DNA from: Arthrobacter sp. OV608
GTDB taxonomy: Bacteria; Actinomycetota; Actinomycetes; Actinomycetales; Micrococcaceae
DNA length: 64,000 bases
NCBI GenBank assembly: GCA_900110595.1
Contig: FOEZ01000008.1
Location: 1-64,000, forward strand
Direction of reading: 5' to 3'
Under the pieces are notes generated by a model. That model saw only the letters and a list, made by a program, of their open reading frames with translations, searched no databases and was not told the origin of the DNA. Numbering within the stretch: position 1 is the stretch's first letter; every line of letters begins with the position of its first letter. Of the stretch, positions 1 through 8,909 are shown one piece after another. Position numbers and translations under genes: made by a program.

Positions 1-38
1 TACACCACACCTGGGTTGATTCGATGGAACCGTCACTC

Positions 39-59
39 CACATGCTTTCAAAGCATGTG
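39..59. repeat. Perfect palindrome in left-edge intergenic region
   Basis: Two 10-base arms, CACATGCTTT and AAAGCATGTG, are separated by one base. The shape fits a repressor operator, but the gene it would control lies outside the window on the left or is the 3' neighbour, so its role is unknown. Confidence 0.45.
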
Positions 60-117
60 CAAACCCCTACAACCCCTGTGAACACTGACAACCAAAGCCA
101 TCGCGTACACACATTTT

Positions 118-172
118 GGCCGCTAACCCTCAGGCCCTCCCCGGCTTGTTCGCAGATCCCGGGTTAGCGGCC
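118..172. repeat. Long inverted repeat downstream of a methyltransferase gene
   Basis: GGCCGCTAACCC and GGGTTAGCGGCC form a perfect 12-bp stem around a 31-base loop. It lies just beyond the 3' end of the minus-strand methyltransferase gene. There is no U-tract after the stem on either strand, so I do not call it a factor-independent terminator. It may stabilise a 3' end or be a dispersed element. Nothing else was seen in bases 1-235. Confidence 0.4.
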
Positions 173-235
173 CCAGATCCCTGCCTTGAAGGTTCGGATC
201 GGCGAACAGGCCTCTGAATCCGGGCTTACTGCCTC

Positions 236-1567
236 CTAGATCCAATCCGTGCGGCGCAGCGGTGGCGGGTTTCCGCCCGGCCGCTGGACCAGGACCTGGT
301 TCACGCCCGTCAGCCCGTTTTCAAAACCCAGGGCACTGGAGGCCATGTACAGCCGCCATACCCGGGCGCGGCCCAGGCTGGTCAGCTTCACAGCCTCGTC
401 CCAGTGTTCCTCCAGCCTGCTGACCCATGCCCGGAGGGTAAGAGCGTAGTGCCGGCGCAGCGCCTCAACGTCCAGGATCTCGAAGCCCGCAGATTCCAGG
501 GCCACGGACATCTCGCCGAGGCTGATCATCTCGCCGTCGGGGAAAACGTAGCGGGGGATAAAGGAATCCGGGTCGGGGTCGGTGGGACCGGCATTCCATG
601 AGATGGCGTGGTTCAGCAACCGGCCGCCCGGGCGCAGGAGGTTGAACAATGCCGCCGTATACCGGGGCATCTCCGCCCGGCCCACATGCTCGGACATGCC
701 GATGGAACTGATCGCATCAAACGGCCCGTCATCAACATCCCGGTAATCCTGCACGCGGATGTCCACGCTTCCTGTGAGGCCGGCGTCGGCTGCGCGCTTG
801 CGGGCCAGGATGGCCTGCTCATTGGACAGCGTCACGCCCACTACAGTGGCGCCGTACTTGCCGGCCGCATGCAGCGCGAAACTGCCCCAGCCGCAGCCCA
901 CGTCCAACACCCGCATGCCTGCTGTCAGCCCCAGCTTGCGGCATACCAGGTCCAGTTTGGCTTCCTGGGCGGCGTCCAGACCGTCGGCAAGGCTCGAACC
1001 GGCGGATTCCCGTGCTCCCACAGACACAGGCGGCATGGCATCAGGCCACACCGCGCAGGAGTACACCATGGAAGGGCCCAGCAGCAGGGAATAGAAGTCG
1101 TTGCCCACGTCATAGTGGTGGGAGATGGCGGCTGAATCACGCCGCCGCGAGTGGATCCGCCCCTTCCTTGCCACCCGCGCCTCTTCGGCCGGGGGAGCAG
1201 GGTTGGGGCCAAGCGCACCCAGCCTCACCGCCGTCCGGAACAGGGTCCACAGTTCGCCCGCAGTGAGCGGCTTGAACGGCCCGGGCTCGGCAAACTTGCC
1301 CGCCGAACTCAGCGCCGTGAAGGCGGCGAAGATATCCCCGGGAGCATCAATATCACCGGACACGTAGGCGCGGCTGAGGCCCAGCTGGCCGGGGGACCAC
1401 AGGATGCGCCGCAACGCGCGGCGGGACCGGAATTCGAGGACCGGCGCCCCTTCCGGCCCAGCCTCCGAGCCGTCCCATGCGCGGAGCCGGAGCGGGATGT
1501 CCCGGGTCCCCAGCACAATGGCGAGTGCCCTTGCGAGCCGATCTGCGTTTCCTCTTCTGGTGGTCAT
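236..1567 (-). CDS. Cyclopropane-fatty-acyl-phospholipid synthase family methyltransferase
   Basis: A 443-residue SAM-dependent methyltransferase of the cyclopropane-fatty-acid synthase family, which adds a methylene or methyl group to the double bond of unsaturated phospholipid acyl chains at the membrane. The family block HHYDVGNDFY lies at residues 150-159, the MVYSCAVW segment near 167, and SAM motif I (LDVGCGWGSF) at 221-230. The ATG is preceded by a strong AGGGAGGA ribosome site. It is divergent from the flavin oxidoreductase at 1635 with a 67-base gap. A second family member lies at 21575 in an operon. The acidic cyclopropane-type signature favours lipid modification, but methylation rather than cyclopropanation cannot be excluded from sequence. 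Confidence 0.88.
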   Translation of the reverse strand: MTTRRGNADRLARALAIVLGTRDIPLRLRAWDGSEAGPEGAPVLEFRSRRALRRILWSPGQLGLSRAYVSGDIDAPGDIFAAFTALSSAGKFAEPGPFKPLTAGELWTLFRTAVRLGALGPNPAPPAEEARVARKGRIHSRRRDSAAISHHYDVGNDFYSLLLGPSMVYSCAVWPDAMPPVSVGARESAGSSLADGLDAAQEAKLDLVCRKLGLTAGMRVLDVGCGWGSFALHAAGKYGATVVGVTLSNEQAILARKRAADAGLTGSVDIRVQDYRDVDDGPFDAISSIGMSEHVGRAEMPRYTAALFNLLRPGGRLLNHAISWNAGPTDPDPDSFIPRYVFPDGEMISLGEMSVALESAGFEILDVEALRRHYALTLRAWVSRLEEHWDEAVKLTSLGRARVWRLYMASSALGFENGLTGVNQVLVQRPGGNPPPLRRTDWI

Positions 1568-1634
1568 GGCCGTCCTCCCTGTGTCCTTGGGCCAACACTA
1601 AGGGAGGGACAGCCCGCGCGACTATCATGGGTGG

Positions 1635-2717
1635 GTGAATTCTCCCCGCGCCGACGTTGTTGTTATCGGCGCGGGCCAGGCCGGGCTTTCCGCCGCGTTC
1701 CATCTCCAGCGCCGGGGGCTGGAGTTTGCAGTGCTCGACGCCGAGGAGGGTCCGGGCGGTGCGTGGCGGCACCGGTGGAAGAGCCTGCGGATGGCAACTG
1801 TCAACGGCATCAGCGACCTGCCGGGCATCGCCAAGCCGGCAGTCGACCCCAAGGAACCAAGCTCGGAATTCCTTACGCGCTACTTCCGCGACTATGAGCA
1901 GGAGCTGGGACTTCAGGTCCAGCGTCCGGTCAAGGTCAGCTCCGTCAGCCGTGAGGACGACGACCCGGCAGGCAGGCTGCTGGTCAGCACGTCCCGCGGG
2001 GACTGGAGCGCAGCAGCGCTGATCAACGCCACCGGTACCTGGACCCGGCCCTTCTGGCCCATTTATCCCGGGCAGTCAACGTTCCGGGGCAGGCAACTGC
2101 ATGTAGCCGACTATGTTTCTGCCGAAGAATTCGCGGGAAAACACGTGATCGTGGTGGGCGGCGGGATCTCAGCCGTCGGCCTCCTGGACGAGATTTCGCT
2201 CGTCACCACCACCAGCTGGTTCACCCGGCGGGAGCCCGTATGGCGGGACGCTGAGTTCGATGCGAAGGCCGGGCACGATGCCGTCGCCCTGGTGGAGGAC
2301 CGTGTGCGCCAAGGCCTGCCGCCGCAGAGCGTGGTGTCAGTGACAGGCCTGATCTGGACGCCGTCCCTTCGGGCCGCTGCCGCGCGGGGTGCGCTCAACC
2401 GGCAGCCCATGTTTACTTCCATTGAGCCCGACGGCGTCCGGCTGGCCGACGGGGGCCACCTGGCGGCAGATGTGATTTTGTGGGCCACCGGCTTCCGGGC
2501 GGAACTTGAACACCTGGCCCCGCTGCACCTCTGCGGGCCGGGCGGCGGGATCGCGATGGACGGGACCCAGGTGGCGGGAGAGCCGCGCGTCCATCTGGTG
2601 GGCTACGGCCCGTCGTCGTCCACCATCGGTGCCAACCGGGCCGGACGCGCCGCAGTATCGGCGATCCTGAAGCTGCCGGGGATCCGCCCCCGGGCAGAGA
2701 CGGTAAATTGGGGCTGA
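1635..2717 (+). CDS. FAD-dependent monooxygenase/oxidoreductase (CzcO-like)
   Basis: A 360-residue flavoprotein with an N-terminal FAD-binding GAGQAGLS motif at residues 12-19, then GGAWRHRW, and a second dinucleotide site VIVVGGGISAVG near residue 173 that should bind NAD(P)H. The ATGF motif expected late in flavin monooxygenases appears as LWATGF near residue 285. The order of the two Rossmann sites matches the YUC/CzcO branch of flavin monooxygenases rather than thioredoxin reductases; no CxxC is present. The start is a GTG whose codons follow directly into the hydrophobic first strand. The substrate is unknown. Confidence 0.82.
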   Translation: MNSPRADVVVIGAGQAGLSAAFHLQRRGLEFAVLDAEEGPGGAWRHRWKSLRMATVNGISDLPGIAKPAVDPKEPSSEFLTRYFRDYEQELGLQVQRPVKVSSVSREDDDPAGRLLVSTSRGDWSAAALINATGTWTRPFWPIYPGQSTFRGRQLHVADYVSAEEFAGKHVIVVGGGISAVGLLDEISLVTTTSWFTRREPVWRDAEFDAKAGHDAVALVEDRVRQGLPPQSVVSVTGLIWTPSLRAAAARGALNRQPMFTSIEPDGVRLADGGHLAADVILWATGFRAELEHLAPLHLCGPGGGIAMDGTQVAGEPRVHLVGYGPSSSTIGANRAGRAAVSAILKLPGIRPRAETVNWG

Positions 2718-2769
2718 CCGTCCGGAAGCCGGACGGGTATGGCATACAGGAAAGACGGCAGGAAACCCG

Positions 2770-3960
2770 GTGGCAGTAAAGAGTCTCGACGACGTCCTTC
2801 CGAAGCTCCGCCGCAGGCCGGACGTGGAAGCACCCAACCTGCAGGCCTGGGATGCGACCGACCGCCTGCTGCTCGACACGGCAGCCGAACGGATGCGGCC
2901 GGGAACCAGCATGGCAGTGATCGGCGACCGCTACGGTGCCCTGACCCTTGGCGCACTGGCGGTGCTTGATCCCGGAACCGTGAGCGTGCACCAGGACCTC
3001 ATCACCGGGGAGCAGGCACTGCGACTGAACGCAGCCGAGGTGTTCGCTGATGGGGAAGCCGGCTTCACCCAGCTGCCCCTGGGCCCGGAACTGCTTGATG
3101 GGGCCGGCATTGTCCTGCTGCAACTGCCCAAGACCCTTGCCGAGCTGGACCAGATCACCGACGCGATGGCACGGTACGCCGCGCCGGACGTGGTGCTCCT
3201 GGCCGGCGGCCGCGTGAAGCACATGTCGCTGGGGATGAATGCGGTCCTGGAACGCCACTTCAGCTCGGTCGCACCGCAGCTGGCTCGGCAGAAATCGCGT
3301 GTCATCCTGGCCAGCGGTCCCCGCAGGACGGGGGAGCCGCAGCGCTTCCCGGTCGTCGAACACCTCGCCGAAATCGACCTCGACGTCGCTGCCCACGGCG
3401 CGGTCTTCGCGGGCCCAAAGCTGGACATCGGCACCAGGTTCCTGCTGACATTCCTGCCTTCCATGCGGCCCGCGCGGCACGCCATCGACCTTGGCTGCGG
3501 CACCGGCATCCTTGCCGCGATGTATGCCCGGCAGCACCCGGGCTCAACCGTGACCGCCACGGACCAGTCAGCCGCAGCCGTGGCATCCGCGCGGGCCACG
3601 GCCAGCGCGAACGGCCTGGCGGAACAGGTCCACGTCCTGCAGGATGATGCGATGGCCACACTGGCCGACGCCAGCGCGGACCTGATCCTCCTGAACCCAC
3701 CGTTCCATGTCGGTGCCGGCGTCCATGCCGGAGCGGGCCTGAAACTCATCGAAGCAGCCGGCCGGGTACTCGCCCCGGGCGGTGAGCTCTGGACCGTCTA
3801 CAACCGCCACCTGGCCTACGTTCCCGCACTTGAGCGCCACATCGGACCCACACGGGTGTTGGGCCGGAACCCTAGATTCACGGTGACCCTGAGCACCCGC
3901 CGGGGCACCAATGACCCTGCCGGAGCCATTGCCGCGGCAGCGGAGCGCCCCGGGCCGTAA
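2770..3960 (+). CDS. RlmG/RsmC-like rRNA guanine-N2 methyltransferase
   Basis: A 396-residue class I methyltransferase in two halves. The N-terminal half (to about residue 220) resembles the degenerate substrate-binding copy of RlmG/RsmC. The C-terminal half holds SAM motif I DLGCGTGILAA near residue 240 and the catalytic NPPFH motif near residue 317, diagnostic of N2-guanine rRNA methyltransferases. The GTG start has AGGAAACCCG upstream. It lies 52 bases after the flavin oxidoreductase on the same strand. Which of the two rRNA positions (16S G1207 or 23S G1835) it modifies is not decided by the sequence alone; the length and the NRHLAY segment favour the RlmG branch. Confidence 0.82.
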   Translation: MAVKSLDDVLPKLRRRPDVEAPNLQAWDATDRLLLDTAAERMRPGTSMAVIGDRYGALTLGALAVLDPGTVSVHQDLITGEQALRLNAAEVFADGEAGFTQLPLGPELLDGAGIVLLQLPKTLAELDQITDAMARYAAPDVVLLAGGRVKHMSLGMNAVLERHFSSVAPQLARQKSRVILASGPRRTGEPQRFPVVEHLAEIDLDVAAHGAVFAGPKLDIGTRFLLTFLPSMRPARHAIDLGCGTGILAAMYARQHPGSTVTATDQSAAAVASARATASANGLAEQVHVLQDDAMATLADASADLILLNPPFHVGAGVHAGAGLKLIEAAGRVLAPGGELWTVYNRHLAYVPALERHIGPTRVLGRNPRFTVTLSTRRGTNDPAGAIAAAAERPGP

Positions 3961-4077
3961 CCCGCTGCGCTTTCCCACACATTGTGCCGCGCCGTCGGCC
4001 GTTCCGGTGGGTCTGTGCCGGTGCGTAACGTACGATTCAGACATCAGTATCTTTGTGCCGAAGACGAAGGGGACGCC

Positions 4078-5331
4078 GTGACTGAGATCCGCCAATCCTC
4101 ACCGAGGCGCGGCACGAACCTGCCCCGGATGGGCGACTTCAACCTCACTGTGATCCTCGACGCCATCCGCAGGTCCTCGGGCGGACTGAGCAGGGTGGAA
4201 CTCGCCCAGATCGTGGGACTCTCGCCGCAGACCATCTCGAACATCTCCCGCCGCCTCCTGGACCAGAACCTTATTGTCGAAGCCGGCAAGGAAGGCAGCG
4301 GCCCCGGAAAGCCCCGCACCATCCTCCGCCTCAACCCCCGCGGGATGTACGCAGTCGGCGTCCACCTGGACCCCGCCGTGACCACCTTCGTGGTCCTGGA
4401 CCTGGTGGGTGCGGTGGTGCAGCACTCCCGCATCAAGACACCCGGCGGCAACGATCCTTCGGCCGTTATTTCCACCATCGCCGCCGAAATCGCCCAGCTC
4501 GTGGAGGACTCAGGCGTGGACCGGGACAGGATTGCAGGCCTCGGTGTGGCGGCACCGGGCCCCATCGACCTGGACAACGGCACAGTGGTGGACCCGCCGC
4601 TCCTTCCCGGCTGGGACCGGGTGGAACTGCGCAACGCCCTGTCCCAGGCCACCGGATACTCCGTCCTCATGGACAAGGACGTCACCAGCGCGGCCGTGGC
4701 CGAAACCTGGGCCGGCGGTCCCAGCGGAGCGGGCAGCTTCATTTTTATGTACATGGGCACCGGTATCGGCTGTGGAATCGTGCTTAATGACGAGGTGGTC
4801 CGGGGCATGTCCGGCAACGCCGGGGAGATCGGCCATATCGTGGTGGACCCGCACGGCCCGCCGTGCGACTGCGGCCTGCGGGGCTGCGTCAAATCCTCCT
4901 GCATCCCGCAGGTCCTGGTGGCCGAGGCCGAGGCTGCCGGCATCCTGGACGGCTCCCGCTCGGGCAATAGTGGCGCCGAAATCCAGCAGAGCTTCTCTGC
5001 GCTGTGCGACCTGGCCGACGCGGGAAATGAACAGGCCATCGCCATCATCGACAAGTCCGCCGTGCTGGTGGCACGGGCAGCCTCCGTGGTGACCAACACG
5101 CTGGATGTGGAGCGGGTGGTGTTTGGCGGACCGTTCTGGAGCCGCCTGGCCGAACGCTACCTTGAGAAGATACCGGCCCTGCTGGATGCCAACAGTGACA
5201 CCCGGCTGATCCATCCCATCGAGGTGGTGGGCACCGGGGTGGGCGAAGACGTGGGCGCCATCGGTGCCGCCTCCCTCGTTCTGGAACACACACTCGCGCC
5301 GAGGGCCCAAAGATTGCTCCTGGAGAGCTGA
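4078..5331 (+). CDS. ROK family transcriptional regulator
   Basis: A 417-residue ROK-family repressor, typical in length for the NagC/XylR type. Residues about 38-58 form a winged helix-turn-helix (LAQIVGLSPQTISNIS). The rest is the sugar-kinase-like ROK domain with the structural zinc motif CDCGLRGC at about 263-270. The GTG start is chosen because AAGGGGACGCC lies just before it and the reading frame further upstream lacks a ribosome site. It sits 108 bases upstream of a sugar ABC importer on the same strand, so the likely role is sugar-responsive control of that importer. Ligand unknown. Confidence 0.88.
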   Translation: MTEIRQSSPRRGTNLPRMGDFNLTVILDAIRRSSGGLSRVELAQIVGLSPQTISNISRRLLDQNLIVEAGKEGSGPGKPRTILRLNPRGMYAVGVHLDPAVTTFVVLDLVGAVVQHSRIKTPGGNDPSAVISTIAAEIAQLVEDSGVDRDRIAGLGVAAPGPIDLDNGTVVDPPLLPGWDRVELRNALSQATGYSVLMDKDVTSAAVAETWAGGPSGAGSFIFMYMGTGIGCGIVLNDEVVRGMSGNAGEIGHIVVDPHGPPCDCGLRGCVKSSCIPQVLVAEAEAAGILDGSRSGNSGAEIQQSFSALCDLADAGNEQAIAIIDKSAVLVARAASVVTNTLDVERVVFGGPFWSRLAERYLEKIPALLDANSDTRLIHPIEVVGTGVGEDVGAIGAASLVLEHTLAPRAQRLLLES

Positions 5332-5439
5332 GGGGGCTGCCCGCCCTTGTCCGGGGCAGGACTCCCATCTAGCATTTGCGTATTGCCGCGGCTGGGGCCC
5401 GCTGACAAAAGGGGTCCGCAGCCTTCGATTGAATGGAGC

Positions 5440-6795
5440 ATGATGCGTCGCCCGGCACTGAAGACCCTGTCCCTCATCGCTTCGGCACTGTTCCTCCTCA
5501 CCGCGTGTACGCCGGCGGCCCCCGATGACGGCTCCAAGACCCTGAAGGTGGTCTACCAGAAAACTGACTCCTTCACCGCGCTGGAGACAATGTTCCAGGC
5601 CGCCAAGAAGGAGTTCGAGGCGGCCAACCAGGGAGTCACCGTCGAGCTGCAGCCCATCCAGGGCAACGACGACGATTACGGCACCAAGCTGGCCCTTGCC
5701 TTGAGATCGCCGTCCACCGCACCGGACGTCTTCTACGAGGACACGTTCAAGGTCCGCTCCGACGTCGACGCCGGCTACCTCCTGAAGCTGGACAGCCACC
5801 TTGATGGCTGGGCGGACTGGGAAAAGTTCGACGACGGCGCCAAGGCGGCAGGGCGTGCGGACGACGGCGGCACTTATGCAGTGCCCCTGGGCACCGACAC
5901 CCGGGCCATCTGGTACAACAAAAAAGTCTTCGAAGCCGCGGGCATCAGCCTTCCGTGGCAGCCGCGCAACTGGCAGGACATCCTGGATACGGCGCGGAAG
6001 ATCAAAGCGGACGACCCCTCGGTGGTCCCGTTCAACATGTACGCCGGGAAAGGCAGCGGCGAGGGCACCGTCATGCAGGGGTTCTACGAACTGCTCTACG
6101 GCACCGGCTCCACCCTCTACGACGAGGAGTCCAAAAAATGGGTGGTGGGATCCGCCGGTTTCAAGGATTCGCTGGGCTTCCTCAAGACCCTCTATGACGA
6201 AGGGCTCGCAGTGACGCCTGCCGAAGCCCTCGATGCGAACGTCTGGAAAAAGGTGTTCGGCGAATGGTTCCCGGACGGAAAACTGGGCGCCACCGTGGAA
6301 GGCTCCTACGCGCCGTCGTTCTGGCAGGACGGCGGCAGTTACGAATGGCCCGGCTACGCACAGGACATGGCGGTTGCCCCGTTCCCCACGCAGGACGGCG
6401 GCGAGCCGGGTGCGGTGAGCATGTCCGGGGGCTGGACGCTGGCCATCGGAGCAGGGACCAAAGAACCGGACCTCGCCTTCAAATTCCTGAGCACGGCGCT
6501 CAACCGGGACAACTCGCTGAAATTCACGCTGGACAGTTCCCAGATCGCGGTTCGAAGCGACGTCGCTGAGGACTCCGGCTACCAGGGGGCCAACCCGTTC
6601 GTGAAGGACGTCTCCGGACTCGTCTCAGTCACCCGCTACCGCCCGGCCACTTCCGACTACCCCCGGATCTCTGCCGCCGTCCAGGAGGCGACGGAGGGTG
6701 TGATCACCGGTGCCAAGTCGCCCGACCAGGCGGCCGCAGACTACGACGCCGCCGTGGCAGACATAGTGGGCGGCGACAAGACCGTCCGGAAGTAG
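5440..6795 (+). CDS. Sugar ABC transporter substrate-binding lipoprotein
   Basis: A 451-residue extracellular solute-binding protein of the family-1 (MalE/MsmE) type. The N-terminus has a basic start, a hydrophobic stretch and a lipobox LTAC with Cys23, so it should be lipid-anchored outside the membrane. Two ATG codons lie in tandem at 5440 and 5443; the first follows ATGGAGC. Family features include the YEDTFKVRSDVDAGYLL region and the IWYNKKVF segment. Two permease genes follow 3 bases downstream, and no ATPase gene is present, which is usual for importers served by a shared MsiK-type ATPase. Substrate not predictable; a carbohydrate is inferred from the ROK neighbour. Confidence 0.88.
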   Translation: MMRRPALKTLSLIASALFLLTACTPAAPDDGSKTLKVVYQKTDSFTALETMFQAAKKEFEAANQGVTVELQPIQGNDDDYGTKLALALRSPSTAPDVFYEDTFKVRSDVDAGYLLKLDSHLDGWADWEKFDDGAKAAGRADDGGTYAVPLGTDTRAIWYNKKVFEAAGISLPWQPRNWQDILDTARKIKADDPSVVPFNMYAGKGSGEGTVMQGFYELLYGTGSTLYDEESKKWVVGSAGFKDSLGFLKTLYDEGLAVTPAEALDANVWKKVFGEWFPDGKLGATVEGSYAPSFWQDGGSYEWPGYAQDMAVAPFPTQDGGEPGAVSMSGGWTLAIGAGTKEPDLAFKFLSTALNRDNSLKFTLDSSQIAVRSDVAEDSGYQGANPFVKDVSGLVSVTRYRPATSDYPRISAAVQEATEGVITGAKSPDQAAADYDAAVADIVGGDKTVRK

Positions 6796-6798
6796 CCG

Positions 6799-7680
6799 GT
6801 GCCGGCCCGAATGGGGGGACGCGGGCTGCTGCGCTACCTGCCCGTCCTGCCTGCCCTGCTGCTTTTGCTGGTGTTCCTGGCCGGTCCGGTGTTTTGGGCC
6901 TTCCAGGCGTCCTTTACCAATACCGGGCTGACGGGCAGGAATGCGCGCAACCCCGAATGGGTGGGGCTGGAGAACTACCAGCGGCTGCTGCTGGATCCGG
7001 TGTTTCCCCTCTCGCTGTGGCTGACAGTCCTGTTCGTTGGGGCTTCTGCTGTCCTGGGCCAGAACCTGCTGGGGCTGGCCCTCGCGGTGCTGATGCGGCG
7101 CGCACGCCGGGCCGTGTCCGCAGCTGTGGGCACGGCGGTAGTGGCTGCCTGGGTGCTGCCCGAGATCGTGGCGGCCTTCGCCGCCTACGCCTACTTCAGC
7201 CGGGACGGCACCCTGAACCAGTTGCTGGGCGGCCTGGGAATGGGAGAGCCGGACTGGCTCTATTCCTGGCCGATGGCGGCCGTGGTGCTGGCGAATATCT
7301 GGCGGGGCACGGCCTTTTCCATGCTGGTGTACCGGGCGGCCCTGAACGACATTCCCACGGAAGTGGCCGAGGCCGCGCAGATGGACGGCGCCGGCGGCTG
7401 GAAGCGGCTGGCTTTCATCACGCTGCCCATGATCCGGGGCAGCATCGCCACCAACCTGATGCTGGTCACCTTGCAGACGCTTGCCGTGTTCACCCTGATC
7501 TGGGTGATGACCGCCGGAGGTCCGGCCAATGCCAGCACTACCCTCCCGGTCCTGGCCTACCAGGAGGCCTTCAAATTCGGTGACATCGGGTACGGGACTG
7601 CGGTGGCTTCGGTGCTGCTTCTTATCGGTGCGGTGTTCGGTGTGGGGTACATCCGGCTGCTGAGGGAGGGGAAGCGTTGA
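6799..7680 (+). CDS. Sugar ABC transporter permease (MalF/UgpA type)
   Basis: A 293-residue inner-membrane permease with about six hydrophobic segments, starting at LPVLPALLLLLVFLAG. The cytoplasmic loop that docks the ATPase is visible as EAAQMDGA around residue 195. The GTG at 6799 begins 3 bases after the binding-protein stop; an in-frame ATG at 6811 is an alternative. It pairs with the next permease to form the channel. Confidence 0.87.
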   Translation: MPARMGGRGLLRYLPVLPALLLLLVFLAGPVFWAFQASFTNTGLTGRNARNPEWVGLENYQRLLLDPVFPLSLWLTVLFVGASAVLGQNLLGLALAVLMRRARRAVSAAVGTAVVAAWVLPEIVAAFAAYAYFSRDGTLNQLLGGLGMGEPDWLYSWPMAAVVLANIWRGTAFSMLVYRAALNDIPTEVAEAAQMDGAGGWKRLAFITLPMIRGSIATNLMLVTLQTLAVFTLIWVMTAGGPANASTTLPVLAYQEAFKFGDIGYGTAVASVLLLIGAVFGVGYIRLLREGKR

Positions 7681-8558
7681 CCGCACCGGCACGGGCATCC
7701 GGAACTGCCCTCTTCGAAAAGGCCCCCCGCCCGCGCAGGCCCGGGAACAGCCGTGTCAGTCCCGCAGATGTGGCACTGCTGGTCCTCGGTGCCTGTTTTG
7801 TGCTGCCGCTGCTGTGGCTGGTCCTGGCGTCCTTCGACGCGGAGGCAGGCCACGAGACCAGCGTTCCAGCCGCCCTCACCCTGGAGAATTTCGCCGCGGT
7901 GATGACGCCGGGGCTGCTGTTGCAGCCGTTGTGGAACAGCCTGCTCCTGTCCGCAGGGACGGCCACGGCCACGCTCGCGGCCGCCGTGCTGGCCGCGTAT
8001 CCACTGTCCCGCTACCGGTCCCGGTTCAACACGCCGTTTATGTACGCTGTGCTCCTAGGGACCTGCCTTCCCGTTACAGCCATCATGGTGCCGGTCTACG
8101 GACTTTTCGTCCAGCTGGAGCTATTGGATTCAATGCCGGCAACCATGCTGTTTATGGCCGCCACCGCCCTGCCGATGGCCATCTGGATGACCCGGAACTT
8201 CATGGACGCTGTGCCGGTGTCCCTCGAGGAGGCGGCATGGGTGGACGGCGCGTCCAGGATGACAGCGCTGCGCACCATCGTCCTGCCGTTGATGCGCCAG
8301 GGACTCGGCGTGGTGTTCATTTTTGTGTTCATCCAGGCCTGGGGAAACTTCTTCGTCCCGTTTGTGCTGCTCCTGTCCGAGGCGAAGCAGCCAGCGGCGG
8401 TATCCATTTTCAGTTTCTTCGGACAGCATGGCGCAGTTGCCTACGGCCAGCTCGCCGCCTTCTCCATCCTGTACTCGCTGCCGGTGCTGGCCCTGTACGT
8501 CATTGTGGCCAGGGGTGCCGGGAGCTCATTTGCCTTGTCCGGCGCGGTGCGGGGTTAG
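7677..8558 (+). CDS. Sugar ABC transporter permease (MalG/UgpE type)
   Basis: A 293-residue permease with about six membrane segments and the EAA-loop signature EEAAWVDGAS near residue 185. Translation appears to start at a TTG that overlaps the TGA of the preceding permease gene, with GAGGGAGGGGAAG as a strong ribosome site, so the two subunits are translationally coupled. It ends the importer operon; the next gene is convergent. Confidence 0.87.
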   Translation: MTAPARASGTALFEKAPRPRRPGNSRVSPADVALLVLGACFVLPLLWLVLASFDAEAGHETSVPAALTLENFAAVMTPGLLLQPLWNSLLLSAGTATATLAAAVLAAYPLSRYRSRFNTPFMYAVLLGTCLPVTAIMVPVYGLFVQLELLDSMPATMLFMAATALPMAIWMTRNFMDAVPVSLEEAAWVDGASRMTALRTIVLPLMRQGLGVVFIFVFIQAWGNFFVPFVLLLSEAKQPAAVSIFSFFGQHGAVAYGQLAAFSILYSLPVLALYVIVARGAGSSFALSGAVRG

Positions 8559-8565
8559 CCGCCCG

Positions 8566-8769
8566 CTAGTCGATATCCTCGACAACCACTCCGAAGGGGA
8601 TGCTGTCGTCAAGGTGTGCCTGGTGGCCGGTTGAGCCTGGGTTGTAGACAACCCGGACTCCATGGAGCCTGTCCGCGGCTGACTGCTGCAGGACAGGCTT
8701 GACGGTGTTGATGAACATCTCGCTTTTGTCGGCGAGAAACTCCTTGTAACTGGCTGGAAGCTCGCTCAT
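8566..8769 (-). CDS. Small acidic hypothetical protein, possibly leaderless
   Basis: A 67-residue protein with no family I recognise, starting MSELPASYKEF and ending in an acidic tail DSIPFGVVVEDID. The frame can be read further upstream, but no ribosome site supports a longer start. Directly before this ATG, on the minus strand, is TATTCT with six bases to the start codon, which fits a -10 box of a leaderless transcript. It is convergent with the permease operon and divergent from the MoxR operon. Confidence 0.5.
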   Translation of the reverse strand: MSELPASYKEFLADKSEMFINTVKPVLQQSAADRLHGVRVVYNPGSTGHQAHLDDSIPFGVVVEDID

Positions 8770-8909
8770 GTCAAAAGAATAGACCTGGGGAGCCCCCGTG
8801 GGGAGTGGTCCCCATTGCCCGAACCCGCGGATCCGTCTTGGATAGGATGGCGGCGGAGTGCGGTCCGGCCGTACCGGACGCCAAAACACAGCCATCAGGG
8901 GGAATCGCA

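Noticed and set aside
118..172. Terminator at the 12-bp inverted repeat
   Set aside because: No U-tract follows on either strand and the loop is 31 bases.
2413..3537. Long minus-strand frame over the RlmG-like methyltransferase gene
   Set aside because: A codon-bias shadow; the plus-strand gene has SAM and NPPFH motifs and a ribosome site.
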